Shown here piece after piece: positions 33,727 through 44,288 of a stretch of DNA of 64,000 nucleotides. Each line of letters starts with the position of its first letter. Position 1 is the first letter of the stretch. The notes beneath the pieces were generated by a model, which was not told the DNA's origin, made no database searches, and was given only the letters and a program-made list of their open reading frames with translations. Made by a program: the position numbers and the translations under genes. This stretch comes from Telluria aromaticivorans (GTDB taxonomy: Bacteria; Pseudomonadota; Gammaproteobacteria; Burkholderiales; Burkholderiaceae_D). The DNA lies in assembly GCF_013003915.1 (NCBI RefSeq), contig NZ_JABAIV010000001.1, forward strand, positions 186,001 to 250,000. Reading direction: 5' to 3'.

Positions 33727-34716
33727 ATGCCGATGCCCGTCGACGCCCGCATGCTGGACGACCTGCGCCGCTTCAACCGCAAGCTGGCCCTGGCGCCGCG
33801 CGTGCGCTACCGCCACCGGATCACGCCCCTTCTCGGCCAGGCGCTGCTGCGACTGACGCAGGTCGGGGCCGACGCCAAGCTGCGCCGCAAGGGAGTGCGC
33901 GTGGAATCCCGCATGGCCGATGCCGACGATGTGCAAGTGCCCCTTCGTGTGCTTTGGCCCGCCGGGTCGCCGCGCGGCGTCGTGCTCGACATCCATGGGG
34001 GCGGCTGGGTGATCGGCAATCCGGAGATGAACGATGCGCTCAACGCGGCCATCGTCCGGGCCTGCGATGTCGTGGTGGTGTCGGTCGGCTACCGGCTGGC
34101 CACCGAAGCGCCGATCGCGTCGATGATCGATGACTGCCTTGCCGCGCTCACCTGGCTGCTGGAAGACCAGCTGCGCGGCTGCGCAGGCTTGCCCGCGGTG
34201 GTGCTCGGGGAATCGGCCGGCGCCCACCTGGCTGCGGCGACCCTGCTGAAGCTCAAGGCCCGCCCCGCGCTGCTGCGCCGCATCCAAGGCGCGGTGCTGT
34301 ATTACGGTGTGTTCGACATGGCCGGGAGCCCCAGCGTGCGCACTGCCGGACCCGATACGCTGGTGCTGGACGGACCCGCCATGCTCCCCGCCCTGCGCCT
34401 GCTCACGCCGGGCTTGGATGAAGCGCAGCGGCGCGCCCCGCCGTTGTCGCCGCTGTTCGGGGATTTGAACGGCATGCCGCCCGTCCTGATGTTCACGGGC
34501 GGGCGCGATCCGCTGCGCGACGATACGCTCGGCATGGCACGGCGCTGGGCCGAACATGCCGACGTCGAACTGGTCGACCTGCCGGAAGCGCCGCATGGCC
34601 TGATCCACTTTCCAACGGCGATGGGGCGCGCGGCCTGCGCGCATACCCACGCCTGGATCAATGCACGGTTGGCACAGGCGCAAGGCAGCCAGGCCTTGCA
34701 GGCCAACGCGCGCTAG
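33727..34716 (+). CDS. HSL-family alpha/beta hydrolase (carboxylesterase-like)
   Basis: Serine hydrolase of 329 residues of the hormone-sensitive-lipase type. The oxyanion motif HGGG is at 90-93 and the nucleophile elbow GESAG places Ser163. The acid is in GRDPLRDD and the catalytic His in APHGLIHF. Without a signal peptide it should be cytoplasmic and act on short acyl esters. A good ribosome-binding site (AAGGAAG) precedes ATG 33727. It begins 14 bp after the dehydrogenase remnant and converges with the GH43 gene. Confidence 0.85.
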   Translation: MPMPVDARMLDDLRRFNRKLALAPRVRYRHRITPLLGQALLRLTQVGADAKLRRKGVRVESRMADADDVQVPLRVLWPAGSPRGVVLDIHGGGWVIGNPEMNDALNAAIVRACDVVVVSVGYRLATEAPIASMIDDCLAALTWLLEDQLRGCAGLPAVVLGESAGAHLAAATLLKLKARPALLRRIQGAVLYYGVFDMAGSPSVRTAGPDTLVLDGPAMLPALRLLTPGLDEAQRRAPPLSPLFGDLNGMPPVLMFTGGRDPLRDDTLGMARRWAEHADVELVDLPEAPHGLIHFPTAMGRAACAHTHAWINARLAQAQGSQALQANAR

Positions 34717-34719
34717 GCG

Positions 34720-35685
34720 CTACACCACCAGCCCCGCAGGGGCCGGCTGCCGCGTGAAGGTCGGCCCGTTGGTCGTCGGCCGGTTGCCGTTCCACACCAG
34801 CTGGTCGATGCACATGCGGCGCCCGGTCATGGCCGTATCCCAGGCGTGATAGACGATCCAGTCCTGGCTGCCGTCGGGCGACTTCGTAAAGGAATTGTGG
34901 CCCGGACCGATTACCTGTCCCGGGCGCGAGCTCATGACCAGGGCCGCTTCGCTGCCGTCGGGCCGGCTGAAGGGCCCGAGCGGATGGTCGGCCGCCACAT
35001 AGCTCACGCCATAGTTTTCCTTTTCCCAGGCCCCGCCGCTATAGAAGCAGTAATACTTCCCGCCGTGGACCAGCACCGAGGCGCCTTCGACCGTATGCCA
35101 ATCGTAGACGGCGTCGTACATCGCCCGCCCCTTCTTGAACAAATGCCAGTCGGCATGCGGGCGCGCCACCGTAGCTGGCTGGCCGGCCAGCCGGTCCATC
35201 GCCAGCAGTCGGTCGACCACGATGCCGGTGCCGATGCGGTGGTCATCCTCGAATTCGAGGAAGTCGACGCAGTAGTACAGGTACCACTGGCCATCCTGGT
35301 CGCGGAAGGGATGGGCGTCGATCGAGAACGGCTGGTCGGGCACCAGCAGCACCCCGCGATCCTGGAACGGGCCGACCGGGTTGTCCGACACCGCCACGCG
35401 CAGCTTGTGGTTCTTGCCCTCGCTGTCGCCGGACGAGTAATACAGCCAGAACTTGCCTTCATTGAAGGCGACTTCGGGCGCCCAGAAGTGGTCCTCTCCG
35501 GCCACCGACAAGGCATAGCCGGCGCGGTGCCAGTCCACGAGGTCGTTCGAGACCAGCACCGGGAAGCGCCCGCCCCCCGGGCCGTCCGGGGCGGTGCCGT
35601 AGGCGAAATACCGCCCTTCGTGTTTCAGCACGAAGGGATCGGCCATGATTTCCGGGAATACCGGATTGCTGTAGGACTTTTGCAT
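34720..35685 (-). CDS. Glycoside hydrolase family 43 enzyme
   Basis: Five-bladed propeller glycosidase of 321 residues; the family includes arabinofuranosidases, arabinanases and xylosidases. The expected catalytic set is visible: base D16 in MADPFVL, pKa modulator D123 in SIDAHPF and acid E200 in HTVEGAS. No signal peptide, so it probably acts in the cytoplasm on imported oligosaccharides. The frame is open to 35757, but ATG 35685 begins the fold (QKSYSNPVF). It is downstream of a sugar-type TonB receptor and an ABC importer, suggesting arabinan or arabinoxylan fragments as substrate. Confidence 0.86.
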   Translation of the reverse strand: MQKSYSNPVFPEIMADPFVLKHEGRYFAYGTAPDGPGGGRFPVLVSNDLVDWHRAGYALSVAGEDHFWAPEVAFNEGKFWLYYSSGDSEGKNHKLRVAVSDNPVGPFQDRGVLLVPDQPFSIDAHPFRDQDGQWYLYYCVDFLEFEDDHRIGTGIVVDRLLAMDRLAGQPATVARPHADWHLFKKGRAMYDAVYDWHTVEGASVLVHGGKYYCFYSGGAWEKENYGVSYVAADHPLGPFSRPDGSEAALVMSSRPGQVIGPGHNSFTKSPDGSQDWIVYHAWDTAMTGRRMCIDQLVWNGNRPTTNGPTFTRQPAPAGLVV

Positions 35686-35783
35686 TACATCTTCCTTGCT
35701 TGAACATTGCTGCGAGGTGCGGGTGCCGTTGGTCGGGCTCCCCGCCAACGATTGCACCAGTCACCTTGGAGCAGTCCGTCAAT

Positions 35784-35814
35784 CGTAGGGTGGGCAGAAT
35801 CTGCCCACCCTACG
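35784..35814. repeat. Perfect palindrome with the CGTAGGGTGGGC repeat core
   Basis: CGTAGGGTGGGCAG (35784-35797) and CTGCCCACCCTACG (35801-35814) form a perfect 14-bp inverted repeat around AAT. It shares its 12-base core with the repeat cluster at 14664-15082. It lies between the TonB receptor and GH43 genes and could also end or stabilise the receptor transcript. Confidence 0.75.
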
Positions 35815-35824
35815 GTTCTCACTA

Positions 35825-35888
35825 TTCACCCGCGCAGGCCTTACGTCGACTTCACCCGCGCAGGCCTTACGCCGACTTCACCCGCGCA
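35825..35888. repeat. 26-bp tandem repeat, 2.5 copies
   Basis: The unit TTCACCCGCGCAGGCCTTAC plus GYCGAC occurs at 35825-35850 and 35851-35876, with a partial third copy of 12 bases ending directly at the stop codon of the TonB receptor. The two full copies differ at one position. Confidence 0.8.
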
Positions 35889-38705
35889 TCACATCTGGTA
35901 GCGCAGGCTGAGCCCATACGTCGTCGGGTTATAGCGGATATCGCGCGGACGGATCGGGTCGCCCAGGTAGCTCTCGTAGTGCTCCTTGGTCAGGTTGACT
36001 GCATCGAGGTGCAGCGACAGGTTCTTGCTCAGCGCGTAGCCGATGCTCAGGTCGACGTAAGTCGATTCCTTCACATAACGGTCCTGGCCGAAGCGCGGTT
36101 CGGCGATCTGCTCGACGTACTTGCCGCGGCGGGTGGCCGCCAGACGCCCGGTCCAGCCACTATGCTCGTACAGCAGCGCGAAGTTGAAGCTCTGGCGCGC
36201 CACGCCGACCATCTCGGTGGTGGTGAAGGCGCCGCTGTTCAGCGAGGTACGGGTCTGGTTCTCGCCGTCGATCCAGGTGTAATTGAACTGCGCACCCAGG
36301 CCGCTCCAGGCGCCCGGAAGGAAGTCGAAGAACTTCTGGATGCCGAATTCCGCGCCGCGCAGCTTGCCCTTGCCGGAGTTTTGCGGGCGGTTGACCCGAT
36401 AGTTCACGCCGTTGATGGTTTCGTTCTGCTCGAAGTTCTGCAGGTAGCCGTCGATATCGCGGTGGAACAGGGCGATCTGGGCGAAGCCGTTGTCCTTGAA
36501 GTAGTACTCCAGGGTGGCGTCGCTGTTGATCGACTCGGTCGGCGCCAGTTCCGGGTTGCCGGAAGACCCGGTGCCCGGGGCGTTGACGGTAGGCGGAATC
36601 AGGGACAGCGCAGGATTGAGCTGCGAGAATTCGGGCCGCGTGATGGTCTTGCCGACGCTCAGGTGCGACTGCAGGCGGTCGGTCCAGTTGACCACCGCAG
36701 ACACGTTCGGCAGGAAGTTGGTCTCGTCGCTGTCCTCGCTGATCGCTGTCACGGTGTCGCCGATGCGCTGGTTGCCCTCGAGCTTGCGATCGACCTTCAC
36801 CAAGCGCCCGCCGATGTTGCCGGTCATGCCGATGGACCCCAGCGCGGCCTTCCAGCGCGCGCCCAGGTGCAGGGTGGCGGTGCGTTCCTCTTGCTCGAAC
36901 AGGCGCATCGGGTCGTCCGGCACCCGGCCCAGGGGCTGGCCATAGAAGGCGCGCACGGTGTCGGCCTGGTGAATCAGGAACTCGCGCGACGGGGTATACC
37001 ACGGGCCGGCGAGGCGGTCCAGGCCCGGCACCAGGTTCTGGAAGCTGGGGCCAAAGGCGCCGATCGGGGTCGGGCGCACGCTGGTCCTCAAGTCGTTGGC
37101 ACGCTCCCCGCCATGGAAGCTGACCTCGCGCGAGGACAGGCGAATGCCGCCGGTCAGCGCGGTGATAAAGCTGTCGCCACCAAGGCGGTACACGGCATCG
37201 GTGCGGAACTGGGCCTGCTCGCCGCGCGATTCGCCCCAATTCTGCACCATCCCGCGCAGCACGAACTGGCTCGGGTCGCGCAGGGCCGCGCCGGAGGTCG
37301 GTGTGGTGATGGTGTTGTAGCCGCCATGGCCGTCGCGCCCGTAGGTGTAGACGGACGAACTGGCGCCCGGGATCTGCTGGTCGACGATGACCGTGTCGTT
37401 GATGAAATCCGAGCGCGTGAAGGCCAGGTTGGTGTCCAGCGACAGCGGGCCTTCCCGGTATTTCAGGCCGAAGTTCAGGAAGTGGGTATCGGTGCGCTCC
37501 TTGACGCCCCAGGTGCTGGTGGCGGTGTACGGGTCCCAGTCGTAGGGACCGCCGAACTGCGCGGCAGCCGCATTGGCCGACTGGATCGGGCAGATCACGC
37601 CCTGCGACGTATTGCAGTAGTCGCCCTGCGGCGCCAGCACAACATTGGTCAGGCGCGGAGTCCAGGTGGCGATGTTCAGGATGTAGTCGACTTCGCTCTC
37701 GCCGCGGTAGCCGGTACCGAGGTACTGGGTGCTGAACTCGAGTGATGGGCTGATCTTCCACTGGAAAGCCGCATGCATGCTGCCGCGTTCGCGGTCGCCC
37801 GCGTTGTAGATGCCGCCGATGTTGGGCAGCTCGCCCAGGCGGTCGCCGGCGCGCAGCGGCGCGATCGGCTGGTCGTCGTTCAGGCGGGTGGCGGTGCCGT
37901 CCGGGCTGACCGAGAAGATGCGGTCGGGGCGATCCACCCATTGCACCGGGAAGGTCCAGCTGTCCTTGTTGTAGGCGATGTCGACCAGCACGCCCATTTC
38001 GCCCACGCCGGTCGCCCAGCGCTTGCTCAGCAACAGGCCGCCGCCCGGGTTATTGTTCTTTTTGCTGCCTTCGCTGCCCTCGACCTGGCTGCGCCGGTTT
38101 TCCACGAAGCCGGTGACGGTATAGCCCTTGAAGTCGAAGGGCGCGCGCAGGCGGATGTTGACCGCCCCGGCGATGCCGCCCTCGAACTGGTTGGCAGTGG
38201 CCGACTTGTATACGTCCAGGCCCGCGATCGACTGCACCGGCAAGTCCTGGTAGGACAGGCGGCGGCCGGTGCCGGTAAACAGCTCGTTGCCGTCGATGGT
38301 CGTCGCCACGTCGGGCAGGCCGCGAATGATCACGGTATTGGTCTCGCCACGGTCGCGGCCCACCTGCACGCCGGCGATGCGCTGCAGGGCGTCGCCTGCG
38401 GCGCGGTCCGGGAACTTGCCGATGTCGTCGGCATTGATCGAATCGACCACTTGCTCGGCGTCGCGCTTGATCTGTTCGGCCGAGCGGATGCTGCTGCGGA
38501 TGCCGGTCACCTGCACCGTGGCGACCGTGCCGGCCGGCGCAGGCGCCTTGACGCCTTGCTGGCCGGCCGCCCGGGCAGCCTCTTCGGCGCGTGCTTCGGC
38601 GGCAGGATCAGCGGCGCCCTGGGTAGTCTGGGCCGCGGAAAAACCGATGTGGGCGCACAGCAGCATGACGGCCGCGCAGACTGGCCGGACTTTCAAGATG
38701 GTCAT
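35889..38705 (-). CDS. TonB-dependent receptor, carbohydrate-type
   Basis: Outer-membrane receptor of 938 residues. Signal peptide about 1-25, a low-complexity Ala-rich stretch, a TonB-box-like VATVQVTGIRSSI, then a plug with INADDIGKFPDRAAGDALQR, the pattern of Caulobacter/Xanthomonas-type sugar receptors. It ends with YGLSLRYQM. It probably takes up oligosaccharides for the neighbouring ABC importer and GH43 enzyme. ATG 38705 was chosen over an upstream start at 38789 because it begins the signal peptide. Confidence 0.9.
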   Translation of the reverse strand: MTILKVRPVCAAVMLLCAHIGFSAAQTTQGAADPAAEARAEEAARAAGQQGVKAPAPAGTVATVQVTGIRSSIRSAEQIKRDAEQVVDSINADDIGKFPDRAAGDALQRIAGVQVGRDRGETNTVIIRGLPDVATTIDGNELFTGTGRRLSYQDLPVQSIAGLDVYKSATANQFEGGIAGAVNIRLRAPFDFKGYTVTGFVENRRSQVEGSEGSKKNNNPGGGLLLSKRWATGVGEMGVLVDIAYNKDSWTFPVQWVDRPDRIFSVSPDGTATRLNDDQPIAPLRAGDRLGELPNIGGIYNAGDRERGSMHAAFQWKISPSLEFSTQYLGTGYRGESEVDYILNIATWTPRLTNVVLAPQGDYCNTSQGVICPIQSANAAAAQFGGPYDWDPYTATSTWGVKERTDTHFLNFGLKYREGPLSLDTNLAFTRSDFINDTVIVDQQIPGASSSVYTYGRDGHGGYNTITTPTSGAALRDPSQFVLRGMVQNWGESRGEQAQFRTDAVYRLGGDSFITALTGGIRLSSREVSFHGGERANDLRTSVRPTPIGAFGPSFQNLVPGLDRLAGPWYTPSREFLIHQADTVRAFYGQPLGRVPDDPMRLFEQEERTATLHLGARWKAALGSIGMTGNIGGRLVKVDRKLEGNQRIGDTVTAISEDSDETNFLPNVSAVVNWTDRLQSHLSVGKTITRPEFSQLNPALSLIPPTVNAPGTGSSGNPELAPTESINSDATLEYYFKDNGFAQIALFHRDIDGYLQNFEQNETINGVNYRVNRPQNSGKGKLRGAEFGIQKFFDFLPGAWSGLGAQFNYTWIDGENQTRTSLNSGAFTTTEMVGVARQSFNFALLYEHSGWTGRLAATRRGKYVEQIAEPRFGQDRYVKESTYVDLSIGYALSKNLSLHLDAVNLTKEHYESYLGDPIRPRDIRYNPTTYGLSLRYQM

Positions 38706-38784
38706 CGAGGTCTCCTGAGATTCTTGGCCGTACCTGCGTCCACCCGGGTGGCGAACGGGCCTGCCGATATTGGATTCATTATTA

Positions 38785-38799
38785 GTCATAATTTATGAC
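38785..38799. promoter_or_regulatory. Candidate LacI-family operator at the receptor promoter
   Basis: GTCATAA and TTATGAC form a perfect 7-bp dyad around one central base, 80 bp upstream of the TonB receptor start. A related sequence lies upstream of the ABC operon (44128-44147), sharing TTAGT, two variable bases and TAATTTAT. The LacI-type gene nearby is the natural candidate regulator. Confidence 0.55.
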
Positions 38800-38863
38800 C
38801 AATATGACAAACCTAGCTGAAAATGCACTGCGGTGGCGCACTCAAGAACCGCTGAAAATATCC

Positions 38864-39907
38864 TTATTTCGCATCGTTTTTCGCTACCGAATCACGCTCC
38901 ACCAGAGGGCAATCCATCTTCATGCTGGTGCGACGGACCACGCCGCCATTGACCTGGGCGATCAAACTTTCTGCTGCCCAGCGTCCCATTTCGTAGTTTG
39001 GTAACAACACTGTGGTCAAGGGAGGCTGGGTGTAGCGCGCGATGTCCTGGTCGTCGTAGCCGACCACCGAGACCTGCCGCGGCACCTCGAGCCCGTGCTC
39101 GCGCACCGCTTCCAGCGCGCCGACTGCCATCAGGTCGTTGGCGCAGAACAGCGCGGTAGGCGGATCGGGCAGCGCCAGCAAGGCCAGTGCATGCGCGTGG
39201 CCGGTGCTCACCTGCCAGTCGCCTTCGCGCACCAGCGCCGCATCGAAAGGGATGTCGCGGGTCGACAAGGCCTGGCGGTAGCCTTTCAGGCGTTCCGCCG
39301 CGGCCTCGATCCACCCTTCGCCGTTCACCAGGCCGATGCGGCGGTGGCCGGCGTCGAGCAGATGCATGGTCGCGGCATACCCGCCCAACACCTCGCTCGG
39401 CACCACGGAAGAATATTGGCGGTCACGTGTATGACAGTTGAGCAGCACGGTCGGCACCGGCGCCAGCTGTGCAGGCACCGTCACCGCGCGCGTAAAAATG
39501 GTGGCGTAGACCACGCCCAGCAGCGCCGGACTGGCCAGCAGCCGGTCCAGGACCGCGGTTTCGTATTCGGGGTCGCTCCGGGTGGCGAACACCGACAGCA
39601 GGCAGTCGTGCTCCCAGGCGGCATCGCGTGCGCCGTCGATGGTCTGCATCGCATGCGGGCTGGTGGACAGTTCGTCGGTCAGGTAGACGATCAGGTTGCG
39701 CGCAGATGGTGGCGCGGCATGGCCGTGGCGGTCGACCGGATAGCCCAGTTCGCGCGCGATGCGCAGCACGGTCTTGCGGGTCTCGCTCGATACCTTGGCG
39801 CCGCTCATGTGGTTGATGACCAGGGAGACCGTCGACTGCGACACCCCGGCCAGCTTGGCAATGTCGGTCATGGTCGGCCGCCTGGCGCGGCCGCTGCCCG
39901 GATTCAT
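38864..39907 (-). CDS. LacI-family sugar-responsive repressor
   Basis: Regulator of 347 residues. A LacI helix-turn-helix is at about 13-32 (TDIAKLAGVSQSTVSLVINH) and is followed by the hinge and a periplasmic-binding-protein-like sensor domain. It is the last gene of the ABC importer operon (5 bp after the ATPase gene) and lies divergently arranged only with respect to no gene; the receptor gene follows on the same strand with its own promoter. It likely controls the importer, the receptor and GH43. ATG 39907 was chosen because it begins right before the HTH. Confidence 0.88.
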   Translation of the reverse strand: MNPGSGRARRPTMTDIAKLAGVSQSTVSLVINHMSGAKVSSETRKTVLRIARELGYPVDRHGHAAPPSARNLIVYLTDELSTSPHAMQTIDGARDAAWEHDCLLSVFATRSDPEYETAVLDRLLASPALLGVVYATIFTRAVTVPAQLAPVPTVLLNCHTRDRQYSSVVPSEVLGGYAATMHLLDAGHRRIGLVNGEGWIEAAAERLKGYRQALSTRDIPFDAALVREGDWQVSTGHAHALALLALPDPPTALFCANDLMAVGALEAVREHGLEVPRQVSVVGYDDQDIARYTQPPLTTVLLPNYEMGRWAAESLIAQVNGGVVRRTSMKMDCPLVERDSVAKNDAK

Positions 39908-39912
39908 CGCGC

Positions 39913-41025
<1,113 letters not shown>

Positions 41026-41039
41026 CGAATCTCCGTAAA

Positions 41040-41873
41040 CTAGCCTTTTAGGCCGGTGGCGGCCAGGAAGCCGTGGGTGACGCGGCGCTGGAACAGCACA
41101 TAGGCCAGCGCCACCGGCAGCGCACCGACCAGCGCCGCCGCCATCAGCTGGGCATAGCGCACCCCGAAGGCGTCGTAGGTCTGCGTCAGTCCCAGCGGGA
41201 TCGTCATCATGTCGTTCGAGGTGACGATGATGAAGGGCCAGAGGAAGTTATTCCATGCCCCAATGAAGGTGACGATCGCCATCGCCCACACGATGTTGCC
41301 CGACACCGGCAGGTAGACGCTCCACAGGATGCGCAGCGGCCCGGCCCCGTCCATCACGGCGGCTTCGCGGAAGTCGGCGGGGATCGCGTCGAAGAACTGC
41401 TTGAACACGTAGATGACCACCGGCGCGACCACCTGCGGCAGCACGATGCCGGCATAGCTGTTGATCAGGCCGAGCTGGTTCATCATGCGGAACAGCGGCA
41501 CCAGCAGCGCCTCGAAGGGCACCAGGAAGGCCAGCATGGTCAGCCCGAAGACCAGGGTGCGCCCGCGGAAGCGCAATTGCGAAAAGGCATAGGCCGACGT
41601 CAAGGAAAGCGCCATCGTCACCACGGTCACCAGCAGCGCGACCAGGGCGCTGTTGAACAGCCAGCGGCCCACATTGCCGGCGGCGAGCACCTTGGCGAAG
41701 GCTTCCAGGGTCCAGTCCTGCGGCAGCCAGTGGAAGACGGCGGACACGGTTTCGTGCTCGGGACGCAGCGCGGTGCTCATCGCCCACAGCAGCGGCGCCA
41801 CCCACATCGCGGCCAGCAGCAACGCGGCACAAGCGCCGACGAGGGTCCAGCCCAGGTTCGAGCGCCCGTTCAT
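41040..41873 (-). CDS. Sugar ABC transporter permease (MalG type)
   Basis: Inner-membrane protein of 277 residues with six helices. The cytoplasmic coupling motif [20 protein letters not shown] that contacts the ATPase is intact. It overlaps the other permease gene by four bases and pairs with it to form the channel of the importer. Confidence 0.92.
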   Translation of the reverse strand: MNGRSNLGWTLVGACAALLLAAMWVAPLLWAMSTALRPEHETVSAVFHWLPQDWTLEAFAKVLAAGNVGRWLFNSALVALLVTVVTMALSLTSAYAFSQLRFRGRTLVFGLTMLAFLVPFEALLVPLFRMMNQLGLINSYAGIVLPQVVAPVVIYVFKQFFDAIPADFREAAVMDGAGPLRILWSVYLPVSGNIVWAMAIVTFIGAWNNFLWPFIIVTSNDMMTIPLGLTQTYDAFGVRYAQLMAAALVGALPVALAYVLFQRRVTHGFLAATGLKG

Positions 41874-42778
41874 GCGGGGTTTCCTAAGCTGCGTCCCGCC
41901 AGCCAGCGCACCAGCCCCGCGTGGGCCAGCGACAGCGCGACCACGATGACGACGAAGGCCACCGCGATCGCCGCGGCATAGCCGGCATCGCTCTGCGTAA
42001 ACGCGGTTTCATACATGTAGTGCAGGGTCACGCGCGTGGTGTTGAACGGCCCGCCGGTGGTCATGATGTAGGTCTGGCCGAAGATCTTCATCGAGGCGAT
42101 CAGCTGCAGCACCAGGGCCATGCCGACCACCGGTCGCAGCGCCGGCCAGGTGATGGTGCGAAACAGCGTGAAGCCGCGCGCCCCGTCCAGCTCTGCCGCT
42201 TCGTACAGGTCGGCCGGGATGTTGCGCAGGCCGGCCAGGAACATCAGCATGTTGAAGCCGACCGTCCACCAGATGGTGCCGATTGCCACCATCGGCATCG
42301 CCCAGGTCAGGTCGGCGAACCAGGCGCGCTGCATGCCGAGCACGTAGTTCACGACGCCGCTCGAGGGCTGCAGCATCCAGTCGGCGATCAGGGTCATCAC
42401 CGAGATCGGCAGCACGAAGGGCAGGAAGAAGGCGCCCTGCAGCCAGCTGCTGGCACGGGTGAAGTGGTGCACCAGCAGCGCCATGACCAGCCCGAGCACC
42501 GTCAGCGGGAGCACGGTGAGCAGCGCAAAATAAAAGGTATTGCCGACCGCGGCCCAGAAGGACGGGTCCCGGATCAGCGTGGCGTAGTTGTCGCTCCCAA
42601 TGAAGGCATTGGTGCGCGTCAGGCTGCTCTCCGTGAGGCTCATGTAGAAAGTCTCGAGCGCAGGCAGGAAGAAGAACAGCAGGAAGGTGATGGCGAAGGG
42701 CGCCAGCAGCAGCGCCGCCGGGACCGCGTCGCCGCGCCGGGCGGCCTGCACGCCGGGCTGGGAATGTGAGCTATGCAT
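41870..42778 (-). CDS. Sugar ABC transporter permease (MalF type)
   Basis: Inner-membrane protein of 302 residues with six helices and the coupling motif EAAELDGARGFTLFRTITWP. It lies between the binding-protein gene (9 bp) and the second permease (4-bp overlap). Together with its partner it forms the translocation pore for the sugar delivered by the binding protein. Confidence 0.92.
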   Translation of the reverse strand: MHSSHSQPGVQAARRGDAVPAALLLAPFAITFLLFFFLPALETFYMSLTESSLTRTNAFIGSDNYATLIRDPSFWAAVGNTFYFALLTVLPLTVLGLVMALLVHHFTRASSWLQGAFFLPFVLPISVMTLIADWMLQPSSGVVNYVLGMQRAWFADLTWAMPMVAIGTIWWTVGFNMLMFLAGLRNIPADLYEAAELDGARGFTLFRTITWPALRPVVGMALVLQLIASMKIFGQTYIMTTGGPFNTTRVTLHYMYETAFTQSDAGYAAAIAVAFVVIVVALSLAHAGLVRWLAGRSLGNPA

Positions 42779-42787
42779 GCATGGCCT

Positions 42788-44092
42788 CTAGTAACGCGGG
42801 GCGCGCTTGCGCACCAGCCGCGCCGCCTCGGTCTCGAACATCCGCAGCGCCTGCGCGGGCGTGAGCTGCGACGACAGCGCCGCCGGCAGGAATTTCGAGG
42901 CCATCGCTTCAAGCGGACCGGCCGCGCCCATGTACCAGGCGTTCGGGTCGTAGATCACATGGCGCGGCACTTCGGAGTACAGGCGGTTCGGCATCAGGGC
43001 CATCGCGGCGGGCGACTCCGCCACCGGCCGGTAGGCCAGCACGTGGCCGCCCTCGGCCCAGCCGAAGGAGTTCTTGCTCACGAAAGCGACGAAGCGCATG
43101 ACGGCGCGCGCCTTCTCTAGCGACATCGGCCGGCCTTCGTTGGAGGGAATCGCAAACGCATGCGAATCGGCCCAGACGCTGTCGTTGGCGTACATGCGCG
43201 GCAGCGGCACGATGCCGTACTCGAAACCGAGCGTGCCATTTTGCGTGGCACGCACCATTTCCGGCACTTCCCATACGCCGTTGATCATGAAGCCGGCGTT
43301 CCCGCCCATGAACTGGCTGGTCGATGCGGGGTAGTCGAGGCCCGGCTGGGCATAACCCTGCTGGAACCAGCTGGACACGCGCGCCAGCGAATCGACGCCG
43401 GCGGCGCCATAGGTGAAGCGGCCATCCTGGATCAGGGGCACCTTGCGCTGGGCCAGCATCGAGATCCACAGGCGCCAGATCGCATACGAACTCTGGCTGC
43501 TCTCCATCGTCATGCCCGGGCGGCCGGTGGCCTGCCTGACGGCGCGGAAGGCATTGGTGAGCGCATCGATGCCCTGGATGGCTTTCAGGTTGCCGGAGTC
43601 GTCGAGCAAACCGGCCTTGCCGACCAGGGTCTTGTTGTAATACAGGACCAGCGGGTGCAGGTCGAGCGGCACCGCATAGGTCTTGCCGGCATGCCGGGAC
43701 TTGTTCCACTGGCGGGGATAGAAATCGGCCGGGTTCAAACCGGCCGCCTGCAGCTCGTCGGGCGCGATCGGGCGCAGTACGCCGCCGCCGGCCAGGTTGG
43801 TCATGCGCGACAGGTGTACGGTGGCGAGGTCGGGCCCGGCGCCGACGACCGACGAGGTAATCAGCTTGGTGTAGAACGGCTCGCCCCATTTCAGCGTGGT
43901 GCTGACGACGCGCACCTCGCGCTGGCTGGCGTTGAAACGCCCGACCAGGTCGGACATGCGCGCGCCGTCGCCGCCGCTGAGCAGGGTCCACATGCGAACT
44001 TCGACTTGCGCATGGGCCGGCGCGCACGCGAAGCCCGCTGCGAGCGCGGACGTACACAGCGTGGCTGCAAGGCGCACCGTGAATGGGGTCAA
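42788..44092 (-). CDS. Periplasmic sugar-binding protein of the ABC importer
   Basis: Family 1 extracellular solute-binding protein of 434 residues. It has a signal peptide (about 1-28, ending AHA) and the typical motifs GPDLATVHLSRMTNLA and GGNAGFMINGVWEVPEM. It is the first gene of the importer operon. The ligand is not readable from sequence; the GH43 enzyme and receptor suggest a plant-polysaccharide oligomer. Confidence 0.9.
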   Translation of the reverse strand: MTPFTVRLAATLCTSALAAGFACAPAHAQVEVRMWTLLSGGDGARMSDLVGRFNASQREVRVVSTTLKWGEPFYTKLITSSVVGAGPDLATVHLSRMTNLAGGGVLRPIAPDELQAAGLNPADFYPRQWNKSRHAGKTYAVPLDLHPLVLYYNKTLVGKAGLLDDSGNLKAIQGIDALTNAFRAVRQATGRPGMTMESSQSSYAIWRLWISMLAQRKVPLIQDGRFTYGAAGVDSLARVSSWFQQGYAQPGLDYPASTSQFMGGNAGFMINGVWEVPEMVRATQNGTLGFEYGIVPLPRMYANDSVWADSHAFAIPSNEGRPMSLEKARAVMRFVAFVSKNSFGWAEGGHVLAYRPVAESPAAMALMPNRLYSEVPRHVIYDPNAWYMGAAGPLEAMASKFLPAALSSQLTPAQALRMFETEAARLVRKRAPRY

Positions 44093-44127
44093 ACCTGTCT
44101 CCTGAATGGTTCCGGGTTTTTACGCTT

Positions 44128-44147
44128 GTTTTATAAATTAATACTAA
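44128..44147. promoter_or_regulatory. Candidate second LacI-type site upstream of ABC operon
   Basis: On the minus strand this AT-rich site reads TTAGTATTAATTTATAAAAC. It shares 14 of 20 positions with the dyad region upstream of the TonB receptor. The surrounding 44120-44162 is the only AT-rich stretch nearby and should contain the promoter. Confidence 0.42.
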
Positions 44148-44288
44148 CAAATAATTATTAGCTTGGGCGTTCTTGCTGACTAGCGATTGGAACGCGCGGC
44201 GGCATGCGTGCGGCATGAAATGCGCCCAGGCGCGCTTTTGCCGGACGCCAGGCGCTATGATCCGGGCTCCCCATCCCCCGGAGTCCCA

